From Oceanobacillus jordanicus (GTDB lineage Bacteria > Bacillota > Bacilli > Bacillales > Amphibacillaceae): a stretch of DNA of 64,000 nucleotides. Shown in pieces: positions 56,113 to 64,000 of the stretch. A program made the position numbers and the translations under genes. Positions within the stretch are counted from its first letter, which is position 1. Each line of letters begins with the position of its first letter. The stretch covers positions 1-64,000 of the forward strand of contig NZ_JAIFZM010000004.1 in NCBI RefSeq assembly GCF_022095695.1, given 5' to 3'. The notes beneath the pieces were generated by a model. The model saw only the letters and a program-made list of their open reading frames with translations, did no database searches and had not been told where the DNA came from.

Positions 56113-57384
56113 ATGCGGAAGGCTATACAATTTTACCAAGAGAAATTAGATATAAATAAAGATCTACTTTTTTTACTTGTTATTGGCGGATTGTATTCTC
56201 TTGGAATATTCTTGTCCAATACTTTTGTAAACATATATTTGTGGAAGCAGTCGGGTGATTATATTACGATTGCCATCTACAACCTGGCCATATACCTATT
56301 TCAACCCGCTACATTTATTTTAGCGGGGAAATTAGCTAAAAAAGTGGATAGGGTGGTCGTCCTCCGGCTTGGAGTAATCTTTCTGTCCATATTTTTTCTA
56401 AGTGTTCTTCTTATTGGAGAACAAGCTTCAAAGTACAATTTTTTATTAGGGAGCCTACTAGGGATTGGTTATGGCTTCTACTGGCTTGCTTTTAATGTAC
56501 TTACTTTTGAAATTACGGAACCTGAAACACGTGACTTTTTTAATGGCTTCCTAGGGGTGCTTCAGTCCTTTGGTGGTATGATTGGCCCGTTGCTGGCCGG
56601 GATAATTATTGCTCGTATGGAAGCAAATATTGGGTACACGACCATCTTTACAATTTCCTTTATCCTGTTTATTTTGGCGGTCGCTTGTAGCTTTTTTCTT
56701 AATAGGCGAAGAGCTGAAGGAAGCTTTCACTTTAGAAGAATCTTACAGGAGCGTCATCATAATAAGAATTGGCGAAGGATCTTACATGCGCACACTTTTC
56801 AGGGACTTCGTGAGGGTATTTTTGCTTTTATTATTTCTATATGGGTTTTCTTGATAACCCAAAGTGAATTTTCACTTGGTATGTTCAACTTAGTCTTATC
56901 AGGGCTCTCTTTTGTGTTTTATTTCATCGCAACAAAGTTTATTAAAAATAAACTGCGCAAAAAAGCGATTTTACTTGGTGGACTAATTCTCTTTTTCTCC
57001 ACCTTTATTATCCTGTTTAATTTAGGTTACGTCCAATTAATCATATATGCTGTTTTTATTGGAATTGCTTACCCGATCATTAATGTCCCATACGTCTCCA
57101 TGACGTATGATGTGATTGGTAAGGCTTGGAAAGCCAAGGAGATGCGCGTGGAGTACATTGTTGTAAGAGAACTATTTGTAAATTTGGGAAGAGTTGCTTC
57201 TATTGTCCTCTTCTTAGGAGCAGTTATGCTGTTCTCAGCAAAGCAAGTGATTCCAGTTTTGCTTATAATTCTTGGGAGCGGACACTTGATCATCTACTTT
57301 TTTGTTAAGAATATTTACCTCGGAACAAAGCAAAAGAAAGAGGTCTTAATAAAAGATCAAATAACAGATGAAAAAAACCGATAA
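56113..57384 (+). CDS. yqgE: Major facilitator superfamily transporter YqgE
   Basis: A 423-residue polytopic membrane protein with about 12 hydrophobic helices and a central cytoplasmic loop (RRRAEGSFHFRRILQERHH, about 197-225). The MFS pattern is seen in LAKKVDRVVVLRLG (loop 2-3) and in GLREGIFAF. The substrate is unknown. The position between sodA and pbpA is conserved for YqgE. ATG follows AAGGAGTATG. Confidence 0.85.
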   Translation: MRKAIQFYQEKLDINKDLLFLLVIGGLYSLGIFLSNTFVNIYLWKQSGDYITIAIYNLAIYLFQPATFILAGKLAKKVDRVVVLRLGVIFLSIFFLSVLLIGEQASKYNFLLGSLLGIGYGFYWLAFNVLTFEITEPETRDFFNGFLGVLQSFGGMIGPLLAGIIIARMEANIGYTTIFTISFILFILAVACSFFLNRRRAEGSFHFRRILQERHHNKNWRRILHAHTFQGLREGIFAFIISIWVFLITQSEFSLGMFNLVLSGLSFVFYFIATKFIKNKLRKKAILLGGLILFFSTFIILFNLGYVQLIIYAVFIGIAYPIINVPYVSMTYDVIGKAWKAKEMRVEYIVVRELFVNLGRVASIVLFLGAVMLFSAKQVIPVLLIILGSGHLIIYFFVKNIYLGTKQKKEVLIKDQITDEKNR

Positions 57385-57456
57385 ATCCATTTAGATTATA
57401 CTATCAGACGTGTTATAATAAAAATATATGACTATTTTTATTATGGGGGAGAAGCG

Positions 57457-59532
57457 ATGGGTAATAAGAAAAGAAAGAAAAAAGCACAACTTCCCTTTCG
57501 GATTAACATATTGTTTTTTGTTGTGTTTCTTATGTTTTCCGTACTGATTATGCAGCTTGGTGTTGTGCAAATACTAAATGGGGAAGCATTTCAGGAGGAA
57601 ATTGACAGAACGATTCAAGACACCACAAAAATACCAGTACCGCGCGGGAAAATTTATGACGCTAATCACAATGTGGTGGTCGATAATAAACCACTTTATT
57701 CCATTACCTATACACCAGCAAAAGGGACCCAGGCTGAAGATAGGCTAAAGGTTGCTAAAAAACTTGCAACATTTATTTCCATGGATAGTGAAGATTATTT
57801 AGACGGGATTACGGAAAGAAACATACAGGAATATATATATTTACAAGACATTGACAAAGCAGAAGACCGCGTAACTGCTGAAGAACAAAAGGAGCTTAGT
57901 AATTCTGATTTCTATAAGCTTGTTTTAGAGCGTATTCCAGAGGAAGACATAGATCAAGATAAATTTTCGAAGCAAGAGTTAGAAGTCATTGCAATAAAAA
58001 AAGAGTTAGACAAAGCTTATTCTTTAACACCACAAATTGTTAAAAATGAAGATGTTACAGCAAAAGAATATGCCCAGGTGGCGGAGCATCTTGGTGAATT
58101 ACCTGGTGTTAATGCAACGACTGATTGGGACAGAGAATATCCATACAAGGACACTTTCAAAGGCTTACTCGGTTCCATTACTTCACAGGAACAGGGTATT
58201 CCAGCTGAAAGTGAAGACTATTACATGACAAGAGGTTATAGCAGAAATGACCGTGTCGGCAAGAGTGGTCTGGAAGAATATTATGAAGAATCTCTTCGTG
58301 GCAGAAAAGAGCAGATTCAATATACGACAACCAAGTCAGGAAGAGTTATTGACTCTAAAACAATTGTAGAAGGGGAACGAGGAAAAGATCTCGTACTCAC
58401 AGTTGATATGGAGTTTCAAGAAGAAGTTGACAAGATTGTTCGTGAAGAGTTAAAAGCAGCTAAAGAAAAGCATCCTTATGCCAACAGAACGTTAGAGGAC
58501 GCAATTGCTGTTGTAATGAATCCGAAAACCGGTGAAATTCTAGCAGCGAGTGGGCAAGCATATGTTGATGGAGAATATAAAAATGCTGAGTTAAGAACCT
58601 TATATAACGCCAACCTCCCTGGTTCTACAGTAAAAGGTGCAACCGTTCTAGCTGGGTTACAATCAGGAGTAATTACTCCTGGACAGTATTTCTATGACAG
58701 ACCAATTAAGATTGGAACATTGAAGCCGAAGGGTTCCTACAGTGAATTGGGGTCTGTAAATGACCTACTAGCTTTACAAAAATCTTCTAACGTTTATATG
58801 TTTTATATTGCTTTGAAAATGGGAGGAGAAAATAGGTATCCTTTTCCTAATGGCAGCAAAGCGTCGTTCGATTCTTCTGCATGGCAGCAGATGCGCAACT
58901 ACTTCCAACAATTCGGTTTAGGGGTAAAGACTGGAATTGACTATCCTTATGAAAGTGTAGGTTATGTAGGGGAATCTGGAAATAGCCCTGGTTTGCTAAT
59001 GGACTATGCCATTGGACAATATGACTCATTCACAGCAATGCAAATGGCCCAATATGTGTCAACTATAGCAAACGATGGGTACCGTGTACGACCACATTTT
59101 CTAAAAGAGATCCGCGAGCCTGGAACTTCTGAAGAACAATTAGGTTCGGTTTATCGTACTGAGAATACTGAAGTGCTAAATAAAATTGAGATGGACCAAT
59201 CTTATATTGATAGAGTACAACAAGGCTTCCGTCTTGTGGCTACTGTTGGGACTGCCAGCGAACTTGCAAATAAAGATTATATGCCAGCAGCCAAGACAGG
59301 AACTGCAGAAAGTTCTGTAAAAGATGAGAACGGTAATTTGGTTTATACTGAGAACCTTTCATTAGTTGGTTATGCTCCTTATGATGATCCGGAAGTGGCG
59401 TTTGCGGTTATCGCGCCGAATACAGGAACAAGTGAGTACCGTATCCAGCATAATATGGCTTCACGCATTCTCGATGCATATTTTGATATGAAAGATGGAA
59501 ATGATGAAGATAGTGAGGAAGAAGAAAACTAA
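57457..59532 (+). CDS. pbpA: Class B penicillin-binding protein 2A (PbpA), transpeptidase
   Basis: Monofunctional transpeptidase that cross-links peptidoglycan during elongation and spore outgrowth. The 691 residues have a basic head, one membrane anchor (about 16-38), the PBP dimerisation domain (to about 330, starting RGKIYDAN) and the transpeptidase domain with S390-TVK (active Ser and Lys393), S443-SN and K613-TGT. The C-terminus is acidic. The order sodA-yqgE-pbpA is as expected. Confidence 0.96.
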   Translation: MGNKKRKKKAQLPFRINILFFVVFLMFSVLIMQLGVVQILNGEAFQEEIDRTIQDTTKIPVPRGKIYDANHNVVVDNKPLYSITYTPAKGTQAEDRLKVAKKLATFISMDSEDYLDGITERNIQEYIYLQDIDKAEDRVTAEEQKELSNSDFYKLVLERIPEEDIDQDKFSKQELEVIAIKKELDKAYSLTPQIVKNEDVTAKEYAQVAEHLGELPGVNATTDWDREYPYKDTFKGLLGSITSQEQGIPAESEDYYMTRGYSRNDRVGKSGLEEYYEESLRGRKEQIQYTTTKSGRVIDSKTIVEGERGKDLVLTVDMEFQEEVDKIVREELKAAKEKHPYANRTLEDAIAVVMNPKTGEILAASGQAYVDGEYKNAELRTLYNANLPGSTVKGATVLAGLQSGVITPGQYFYDRPIKIGTLKPKGSYSELGSVNDLLALQKSSNVYMFYIALKMGGENRYPFPNGSKASFDSSAWQQMRNYFQQFGLGVKTGIDYPYESVGYVGESGNSPGLLMDYAIGQYDSFTAMQMAQYVSTIANDGYRVRPHFLKEIREPGTSEEQLGSVYRTENTEVLNKIEMDQSYIDRVQQGFRLVATVGTASELANKDYMPAAKTGTAESSVKDENGNLVYTENLSLVGYAPYDDPEVAFAVIAPNTGTSEYRIQHNMASRILDAYFDMKDGNDEDSEEEEN

Positions 59533-59536
59533 GTAG

Positions 59537-59572
59537 AAAAACAGCTCACCTGCGGAGGAGGGCTGTTTTTGT
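59537..59572 (+). terminator. Terminator after pbpA
   Basis: AAAAACAGC/GCTGTTTTT stem with extra G.T and C.G pairs; a T-rich tail follows. Confidence 0.85.
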
Positions 59573-59658
59573 TTACGAAAATTTTACAAAGAGTAAATAG
59601 TAGCTTAATACTTACCTGTTACCCTTATAGTATGTTAGACAGAATAGGGGGGGATTCC

Positions 59659-60315
59659 ATGGCAACACGTGGACAGTTTCACCATGAACTGGAAGAGATA
59701 AATAATGATATCATCCGGTTAGCAGATGCAGCCGAGGAAGCATTAGAGAATGCAATTAACGCATTATTTAACAAAGACACAGAGCAAGCTAAGGCAATTA
59801 TTGAACAGGATCATAATATTGACAGGTTGGAAATTGAAATTAATGATAAAACCATTTTACTTATTGCAAAGCAACAACCGGTAGCAACAGACTTGAGAAG
59901 GCTCATTATTGCTTTAAGGATTGTAACAGATTTGGAACGTATGGCAGATAACGCAAAAAATATTGCCAATGCTACGATCTATTTAGGTGAATATAATGAG
60001 GTTGTATTACCAGAAGGATTAAAGAAGATGCATGAAATTGCTAAAGACATGCTTCACACGGCTTTAAAAGCATTTAGAGAAGAAGATATAACACTTGCAA
60101 GCAGTCTATCTGCGATGGACGATAAAGTGGACCGATTGTACAAATTAATTATCAGTGAATTGCTTGGTGAAACAGCTACAAATCCTGACAAAATTCAATA
60201 TGTTATGCAAGTCTCATTTTGCGCTAGATATTTGGAGCGCTATGCGGACCATATCACGAACATCGGGGAAAGTATTTTGTTCCTTGTTAAAGGTGAAAAT
60301 TATAATTTAAATTAA
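59659..60315 (+). CDS. phoU: Phosphate signalling protein PhoU
   Basis: A 218-residue helical protein with two PhoU repeats; metal-binding signature LRIVTDLERMADNAKNIA and FCARYLERYADHITNIGES. Normally encoded after pstSCAB and helping to control phosphate uptake; no pst gene is in this window. ATG at 59659 follows GGGGGGGA; the open frame goes up to 59569. The preceding 125 bases contain the pbpA terminator and a TATAGT-type -10 candidate, so it seems monocistronic. Confidence 0.94.
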   Translation: MATRGQFHHELEEINNDIIRLADAAEEALENAINALFNKDTEQAKAIIEQDHNIDRLEIEINDKTILLIAKQQPVATDLRRLIIALRIVTDLERMADNAKNIANATIYLGEYNEVVLPEGLKKMHEIAKDMLHTALKAFREEDITLASSLSAMDDKVDRLYKLIISELLGETATNPDKIQYVMQVSFCARYLERYADHITNIGESILFLVKGENYNLN

Positions 60316-60350
60316 AAGCAGTATGGCAGTTAAAACCTGCCATACTGCTT
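60316..60350. terminator. Bidirectional terminator between phoU and yqzC
   Basis: Perfect 14-bp stem AAGCAGTATGGCAG/CTGCCATACTGCTT between convergent genes, with T residues on both strands nearby. Confidence 0.85.
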
Positions 60351-60900
60351 ATTTTGTAATTGCCTCAGCTACTTCATAATGGCTCATGCCAGTGGTAAGT
60401 TCATATTCACCTATTTGTACTTTCAGGTGATAATCATTATCTATCAAGTATTCATTAAACTCTCCTGCATCATCAATAATATCGTTATTTTCTAATACAG
60501 AGCTGATATCAGAAGAGGCCATTCCTTCTTTTATCTTTAACTTATAGGAAGTTTTTTCCTTTTCTTCTTCCTTTTCTGCTTTTTCGCTATCATTTTCATC
60601 AGAGTTTTCTTCTTTGGCTTCAGCATTCTCAGTTGCTTCGTCTTCTTTATCTTTCGAAGCATCCTCTTCTTTAGAATTAGTTTCAGCGGAAGCTGTTTTG
60701 CTTTCATCTCCAACCGAAGCAGCAATATATTCTTCTTTATTTAAGACATAGTAGCCTTTTTGTTCAACAAGGTCGATTAGGTCCTCTGCAGCTAAATCCT
60801 CTACTTTCTCTCCACCGGTACCAAAAAAGAATATCCCGCCAAGTAGCAGTATACCTGCAGTAAATAACCCTATAGCAAACGATCGTACACTTTGTTTCAT
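60349..60900 (-). CDS. yqzC: YqzC-like protein: MltG N-subdomain without catalytic domain
   Basis: A 183-residue protein with an N-terminal membrane anchor (about residues 8-28), a helix (DLAAEDLIDLVEQKGYYVL), a very acidic low-complexity stretch (about 65-118, Glu/Lys/Asp/Ser) and a C-terminal segment (KIKEGMASSDISSVLENNDII to QIGEYELTTGMSHYEVAEAI) that resembles the LysM-like N-subdomain of MltG/YceG. The glycosidase part is missing. The position next to yqzD, on the opposite strand to phoU, matches yqzC. Function unknown. Confidence 0.72.
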   Translation of the reverse strand: MKQSVRSFAIGLFTAGILLLGGIFFFGTGGEKVEDLAAEDLIDLVEQKGYYVLNKEEYIAASVGDESKTASAETNSKEEDASKDKEDEATENAEAKEENSDENDSEKAEKEEEKEKTSYKLKIKEGMASSDISSVLENNDIIDDAGEFNEYLIDNDYHLKVQIGEYELTTGMSHYEVAEAITK

Positions 60901-60939
60901 TGGTTTCTCCTTTTCAAATACAGATTGTTACCTTTTGGA

Positions 60940-61155
60940 TCAATTGCTTTTAGTTAAGTCTTCTGGATAGTTTTCAGTAAGTAATTCTTCTTCCAAAATC
61001 TTAATCTTCTTCTTCATTTGATATGTATCTTGCATTGTTGAAATAGAAAATTGCTCGAGCTGGCTTTCCAAATCTTCCAAACGGTCATTCATAAAGAAAG
61101 ACAGAACGAATAACACAATAGCAACCACAAGAATAGCAATGACTGCGAATAACAT
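60940..61155 (-). CDS. yqzD: YqzD-like single-pass coiled-coil protein
   Basis: A 71-residue protein: one N-terminal membrane helix (about 2-22) followed by a coiled coil ([14 protein letters not shown], then [15 protein letters not shown]). Fits YqzD by position and layout. Start supported by AAGGAGG 7 bases upstream on the minus strand. It precedes yqzC by 39 bases, so the two form an operon. Function unknown. Confidence 0.72.
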   Translation of the reverse strand: MLFAVIAILVVAIVLFVLSFFMNDRLEDLESQLEQFSISTMQDTYQMKKKIKILEEELLTENYPEDLTKSN

Positions 61156-61577
61156 TTTTCAACCTCCTTATTATCAGAAATGCTTAATTTGAGTCATTTC
61201 GCTTTTATTCTACATTACTAGTTATATCATATAAACAAGCAGTAGACCATAGTAAATATATGGTTTCAAAACGAAATCCGAATAAACAATGCTTGGTGGA
61301 ATCATAGATTGAGCTAAATAATTACCCGCTCATAATCTATCATAAAGGCTTTTTAAAATAATAAATTTAATTGAAAAGAATAATAATAATGAGAAATATG
61401 TTTTACCATCTAAATAAAAAGAGATGTGGCAGTAATCCACGTAAAAGAATTATAGAGAGTTAAAATATTTTTTTTGTTACTTCTTGATAGTTTGGCGAAA
61501 TTCTGCTATTATTATTAAGTCTGAAATGAATGCTGAGCTGCCTATAAGCAAGTTTCTTATAGTTTGGAGGGAAAATT
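61156..61577. other. Gene-free region between yqzD and rpmG
   Basis: About 420 AT-rich bases. It contains the divergent yqzD leader, the rpmG promoter (61484-61512) and a small hairpin (61542-61562). I see no other feature and no clear Zur box. Confidence 0.6.
61484..61512 (+). promoter_or_regulatory. Putative SigA promoter of rpmG
   Basis: TTGATA (61484-61489), 17 bases, TATTAT (61507-61512). Confidence 0.7.
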
Positions 61578-61727
61578 ATGCGCGTAAACATTACATTAGC
61601 TTGTACTGAAACAGGTGATCGTAACTATATTTCAACAAAAAACAAACGTACGAACCCTGAACGTATCGAGCTTAAGAAATATAGTCCACGTCTTAAAAAA
61701 CACACTTTACACCGCGAGACTAAATAG
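61578..61727 (+). CDS. rpmG: 50S ribosomal protein L33 (bL33), zinc-free (C-) form
   Basis: A 49-residue protein starting [18 protein letters not shown] and ending [11 protein letters not shown]33 with a zinc ribbon carries two CxxC pairs; here only one Cys remains (in ACTET, Cys9), and the second pair is replaced (KKYSPRLKK). It is thus a C- paralogue, usually used when zinc is scarce. ATG follows TTGGAGG. In B. subtilis, from memory, this locus codes for a cysteine-containing L33. Confidence 0.93.
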   Translation: MRVNITLACTETGDRNYISTKNKRTNPERIELKKYSPRLKKHTLHRETK

Positions 61728-61735
61728 TTTTAAAC

Positions 61736-61770
61736 GAAACTCCTGTCATTGATGGCAGGGGTTTTATTTC
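61736..61770 (+). terminator. Terminator after rpmG
   Basis: AAACTCCTGTC/GGCAGGGGTTT stem with G.T pairs and TTTTATTTC tail. Confidence 0.8.
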
Positions 61771-61791
61771 TATTTTAGGGAGCTGATTGTT

Positions 61792-62346
61792 TTGACAAAA
61801 GCAGAATTGCGTGCAAGATCGATAGAATTTTTAAAAGGGATTAGTAAAGAAGACAGATACATAACAGAAAATAAACTTAAGGATCAATTGGTTTCCAGTT
61901 CTATTTGGGAGCAAGTAACTACTATTGGGTTAACCGTCTCCCAAGCAATGGAATGGGATACCAAGCCGATTATTGAAGAAGCTTGGAAGGCTGAAAAAAT
62001 CGTATGTGTTCCGAAATGCTCGCCAAAGGAAAAGACGCTTACCTTTTATAAATTAGAGTCATTTAATCAATTAGAGATAGTTTACTATAATTTGCTTGAG
62101 CCAAATCCAACTGTGACACAACCAATGGCTAAAATGGAAATTCAGCTATTATTAGTCCCAGGTCTCGTTTTTGACAAAAGGGGTTACCGAATTGGTTTTG
62201 GTGGAGGATATTATGACCGTTATCTTGCCGATTATCCGAATGTAACAGCTTCACTCATGCATTCCGAGCAACTTGTTGATCAAATACCAGCAGAGTCCTT
62301 TGATATTCCAGTTCAACATATCATAGCAGCAGAGAAATCTTGGTAG
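61792..62346 (+). CDS. yqgN: 5-formyltetrahydrofolate cyclo-ligase (YqgN)
   Basis: Converts 5-formyl-THF to 5,10-methenyl-THF with ATP in folate metabolism. The 184 residues contain LLVPGLVFDKRGYRIGFGGGYYDRYL, the family signature, and VPKCSPKEKTL at the substrate site. It begins with TTG at 61792 after an AGGGAGCTG site. The order rpmG-yqgN-yqgO-yqgP is conserved. Confidence 0.95.
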   Translation: MTKAELRARSIEFLKGISKEDRYITENKLKDQLVSSSIWEQVTTIGLTVSQAMEWDTKPIIEEAWKAEKIVCVPKCSPKEKTLTFYKLESFNQLEIVYYNLLEPNPTVTQPMAKMEIQLLLVPGLVFDKRGYRIGFGGGYYDRYLADYPNVTASLMHSEQLVDQIPAESFDIPVQHIIAAEKSW

Positions 62347-62430
62347 AGAGCAAATAAGCTAGATGTATAAATAATGATGAACCACCTCAAACTAAGTTCA
62401 CCATCTAAAGAAAGAGAAGGTGAAAAGTGT

Positions 62431-62628
62431 ATGCGAGTTACGACAATTGTATTAGGAATATTAGGTATCATAGGTATTGTGTATAAATGGCGATACAGAA
62501 TCGTTAATACATTACTGGCAATTAGTTTTTTACGACGTCTTGCTGTTACCTTATCCATGAATATGCCAACTATTCGATCGAAAATATTACCTGGTTTGTT
62601 TGGAAAGCAACAATCGAATGAGATGTAA
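62431..62628 (+). CDS. yqgO: YqgO-like small membrane protein
   Basis: A 65-residue protein with one hydrophobic helix at the N-terminus (about residues 4-17), then basic and amphipathic stretches. Position between yqgN and the rhomboid gene matches YqgO of Bacillus; the sequence itself gives no function. ATG at 62431 follows AGAAGGTGAA; an upstream frame from 62374 is not supported by an SD site. Confidence 0.7.
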   Translation: MRVTTIVLGILGIIGIVYKWRYRIVNTLLAISFLRRLAVTLSMNMPTIRSKILPGLFGKQQSNEM

Positions 62629-62659
62629 AAAAAGAAGCTGCCATGTCAGCTTCTTTTTT
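62626..62659 (+). terminator. Terminator after yqgO
   Basis: AAAAAAGAAGCTG/CAGCTTCTTTTTT stem with a 6-base loop. Confidence 0.92.
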
Positions 62660-62753
62660 GTAATTTCCCCACAAAAAATCACTAGCATGGAGAGCACTTT
62701 ATCAGGATAAGTATATAAAAGTTTGGTATGATGGAAAGGCAGGAGGGGAGACC

Positions 62754-64000
62754 ATGTACTTAGATGAACAATATTCAATGTATCAACTGGCGCATCACTT
62801 CGTAACGAAACACCAGTTCGAGGTACTATATATAAATAATAAAGAGGAAGAAATTTGGCTAGAGCAAAATGTGAAGCGAAACTCCAATGTGATTAGACTT
62901 ATACATAAGGGATTCGACTGGAAAAATCATTTACGCAATGATATCGCGATTACATTTCATCGACGTAAAGCATTGAGTAAAGTAATCACTGGAAAATTTA
63001 TTACAATACATAATGTTTATTTTTCTTCACACCCACCAGTTGATGACTGGGAATTTCTAAAAAAGCCTATGCAATTAAAAGAGAAAAATACCACGAAAAT
63101 GAATGTCTATTATATTACTAACGAAAACAGCCAAGAAGAAAAGTCACGGTTATTCCATTCACTTGAAGTGGAGCCAACGTTAGAGGGGAAGTCCAATGAA
63201 GAGAAGGAAACTGCTGTTTTAATTTATAAAAAGGCATTACAGGATGCACTTTTTGCAAAGAAAAAAGAAGTAGATAATCTATTTTTTTATGGTAAACCAT
63301 TCTTAACGTATTTGTTGTTAGCGATAAATATTATTTTATTTATTTGGTTGGAAGTACGAGGTGGAAGTGACAATATTCACAATCTTATTGAATCTGGGGC
63401 AAAATACAATCCGGCAATTATTGAAGGAGAATGGTGGAGAATAATAAGCTCGATGTTTTTACATATCGGGGTTTTGCATTTAATGATGAATATGCTGGCT
63501 GTTTATTACCTAGGTTCCACTGTAGAAAGAATCTACGGATCAGCAAGATTTTTATTCATCTACTTCCTAGCTGGTATTGGAGGGGGACTTGCAAGCTTTG
63601 CCTTTTCCTATAATCTTTCTGCCGGTGCTTCAGGTGCATTATTTGGTTTATTTGGCGCCTTATTGTTTTTCGGAGTGATATATAAGAAAATCTTTTTTCA
63701 AACAATGGGGCGTGGCGTCTTAATCATTCTAGCTATTAATATTGTTTTTGGATTCCTAGTGCCTCAAGTTGATTATAGTGCACATTTAGGTGGACTTGCT
63801 GCAGGGTTTATTGCTTCTGCCATTATCCATTTGCCACACAAGAAAAAGATTGCACTCCAACTTAGCGCATTGGTAATCTATTTTTTACTGTTAAGTGGGC
63901 TGGTAGCTTTTGGTATCCAGCATAACGAAACTAGTCAAGAATATTATTTAATGCAAATAGATGAACTTATACAGCAGGAAAAGTTTCAGGAAGTTGTAGA
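62754..64000 (+). CDS. gluP: Rhomboid-family intramembrane serine protease GluP/YqgP (3' end outside window)
   Basis: Cleaves transmembrane segments; in B. subtilis it works with FtsH on the magnesium transporter MgtE (established). The first 415 residues are in the window. An N-terminal cytosolic domain (about 1-180) precedes membrane helices from ~183. Rhomboid motifs are EWWRIISSMFLHIGVLHLMMNM, catalytic Ser293 in GASGALFG and the His in DYSAHLGGLAAG. It likely continues with another helix and TPR repeats. ATG at 62754 follows AGGAGGGGAG. The frame is open to the right edge. Confidence 0.93.
   Translation, partial: MYLDEQYSMYQLAHHFVTKHQFEVLYINNKEEEIWLEQNVKRNSNVIRLIHKGFDWKNHLRNDIAITFHRRKALSKVITGKFITIHNVYFSSHPPVDDWEFLKKPMQLKEKNTTKMNVYYITNENSQEEKSRLFHSLEVEPTLEGKSNEEKETAVLIYKKALQDALFAKKKEVDNLFFYGKPFLTYLLLAINIILFIWLEVRGGSDNIHNLIESGAKYNPAIIEGEWWRIISSMFLHIGVLHLMMNMLAVYYLGSTVERIYGSARFLFIYFLAGIGGGLASFAFSYNLSAGASGALFGLFGALLFFGVIYKKIFFQTMGRGVLIILAINIVFGFLVPQVDYSAHLGGLAAGFIASAIIHLPHKKKIALQLSALVIYFLLLSGLVAFGIQHNETSQEYYLMQIDELIQQEKFQEVV

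Noticed and set aside
60537-60725. 62-codon Lys-rich open frame on the minus strand
   Set aside because: It is a frame-shifted reading of the acidic low-complexity part of yqzC.

Overview
The window is chromosomal core DNA of a low-G+C, endospore-forming Firmicute of the family Bacillaceae. Evidence: sporulation genes (gpr, spoIIP, yqfC, yqfD), late competence genes (comEA-EB-EC), a glyQS T-box, HrcA/CIRCE control of dnaK, SigA, CcpN, and a gene order that, from memory, follows the Bacillus subtilis yqe-yqf-yqg region almost gene for gene. The very acidic linkers and the protein sequences suggest the Oceanobacillus/Virgibacillus side of the family, but the genus cannot be fixed from sequence alone.

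Layout. 0-4 kb: aroE, yqeI, nadD, yqeK, rsfS and yqeM (shikimate, NAD, Ap4A and ribosome-silencing genes). 3.5-7.2 kb: comE genes for DNA uptake. 7.3-12.1 kb: yqzM, holA, rpsT, then sporulation/germination genes gpr, spoIIP, yqxA. 12.6-24.0 kb: lepA, hemW and the heat-shock operon hrcA-grpE-dnaK with dnaJ-prmA-rsmE-mtaB behind it. 24.1-31.4 kb: deoC, rpsU, yqeY, then an nfeD-floA membrane-stress operon behind an ECF (SigW-type) promoter, then yqfC-yqfD-phoH. 31.5-36.7 kb: pgpH, ybeY, dgkA, era, yqzL, recO. 36.7-41.5 kb: T-box controlled glyQS, then ccpN-ppsR (control of gluconeogenesis and of pyruvate phosphate dikinase). 42-50 kb: the dnaG-sigA macromolecular synthesis operon, cccA, trmK, yqfO, cshB, nfo. 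50-54 kb: yqfT, yqfX, yqfZ, a second NfeD gene and a Na/Pi cotransporter. 54.4-55.2 kb: a five-gene tRNA operon (Met, His, Ile2, Ser, Phe) with a stray 5' tRNA-Phe fragment. 55.3-64 kb: sodA, a major facilitator transporter, pbpA, phoU, yqzC/yqzD, a cysteine-poor rpmG, yqgN, yqgO and a truncated gluP rhomboid gene.

No prophage, transposase gene, CRISPR array, toxin-antitoxin pair or defence island is present, and I saw no large undescribed system. The points that do stand out are small: (1) a ~150 bp structured repeat present twice in opposite orientation (4097-4250 and 12436-12585), the second lying between a near-consensus promoter and lepA; (2) an orphan tRNA-Phe 5' fragment followed by a structured ~100 bp insert inside the tRNA operon; (3) two matching ECF sigma promoters in front of the two NfeD-family genes 26 kb apart; (4) an L33 protein that has lost its zinc cysteines; (5) phoU without a pst operon. 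Relative to my memory of B. subtilis, comER, cdd, yqxD, zur, ispG and pst are absent from their usual positions.

Gene identities rest on recognised motifs, length and conserved order; no database search was run. Start codons were adjusted where a Shine-Dalgarno (SD) site or family N-terminus favoured an internal start. GTG and TTG starts are common here.
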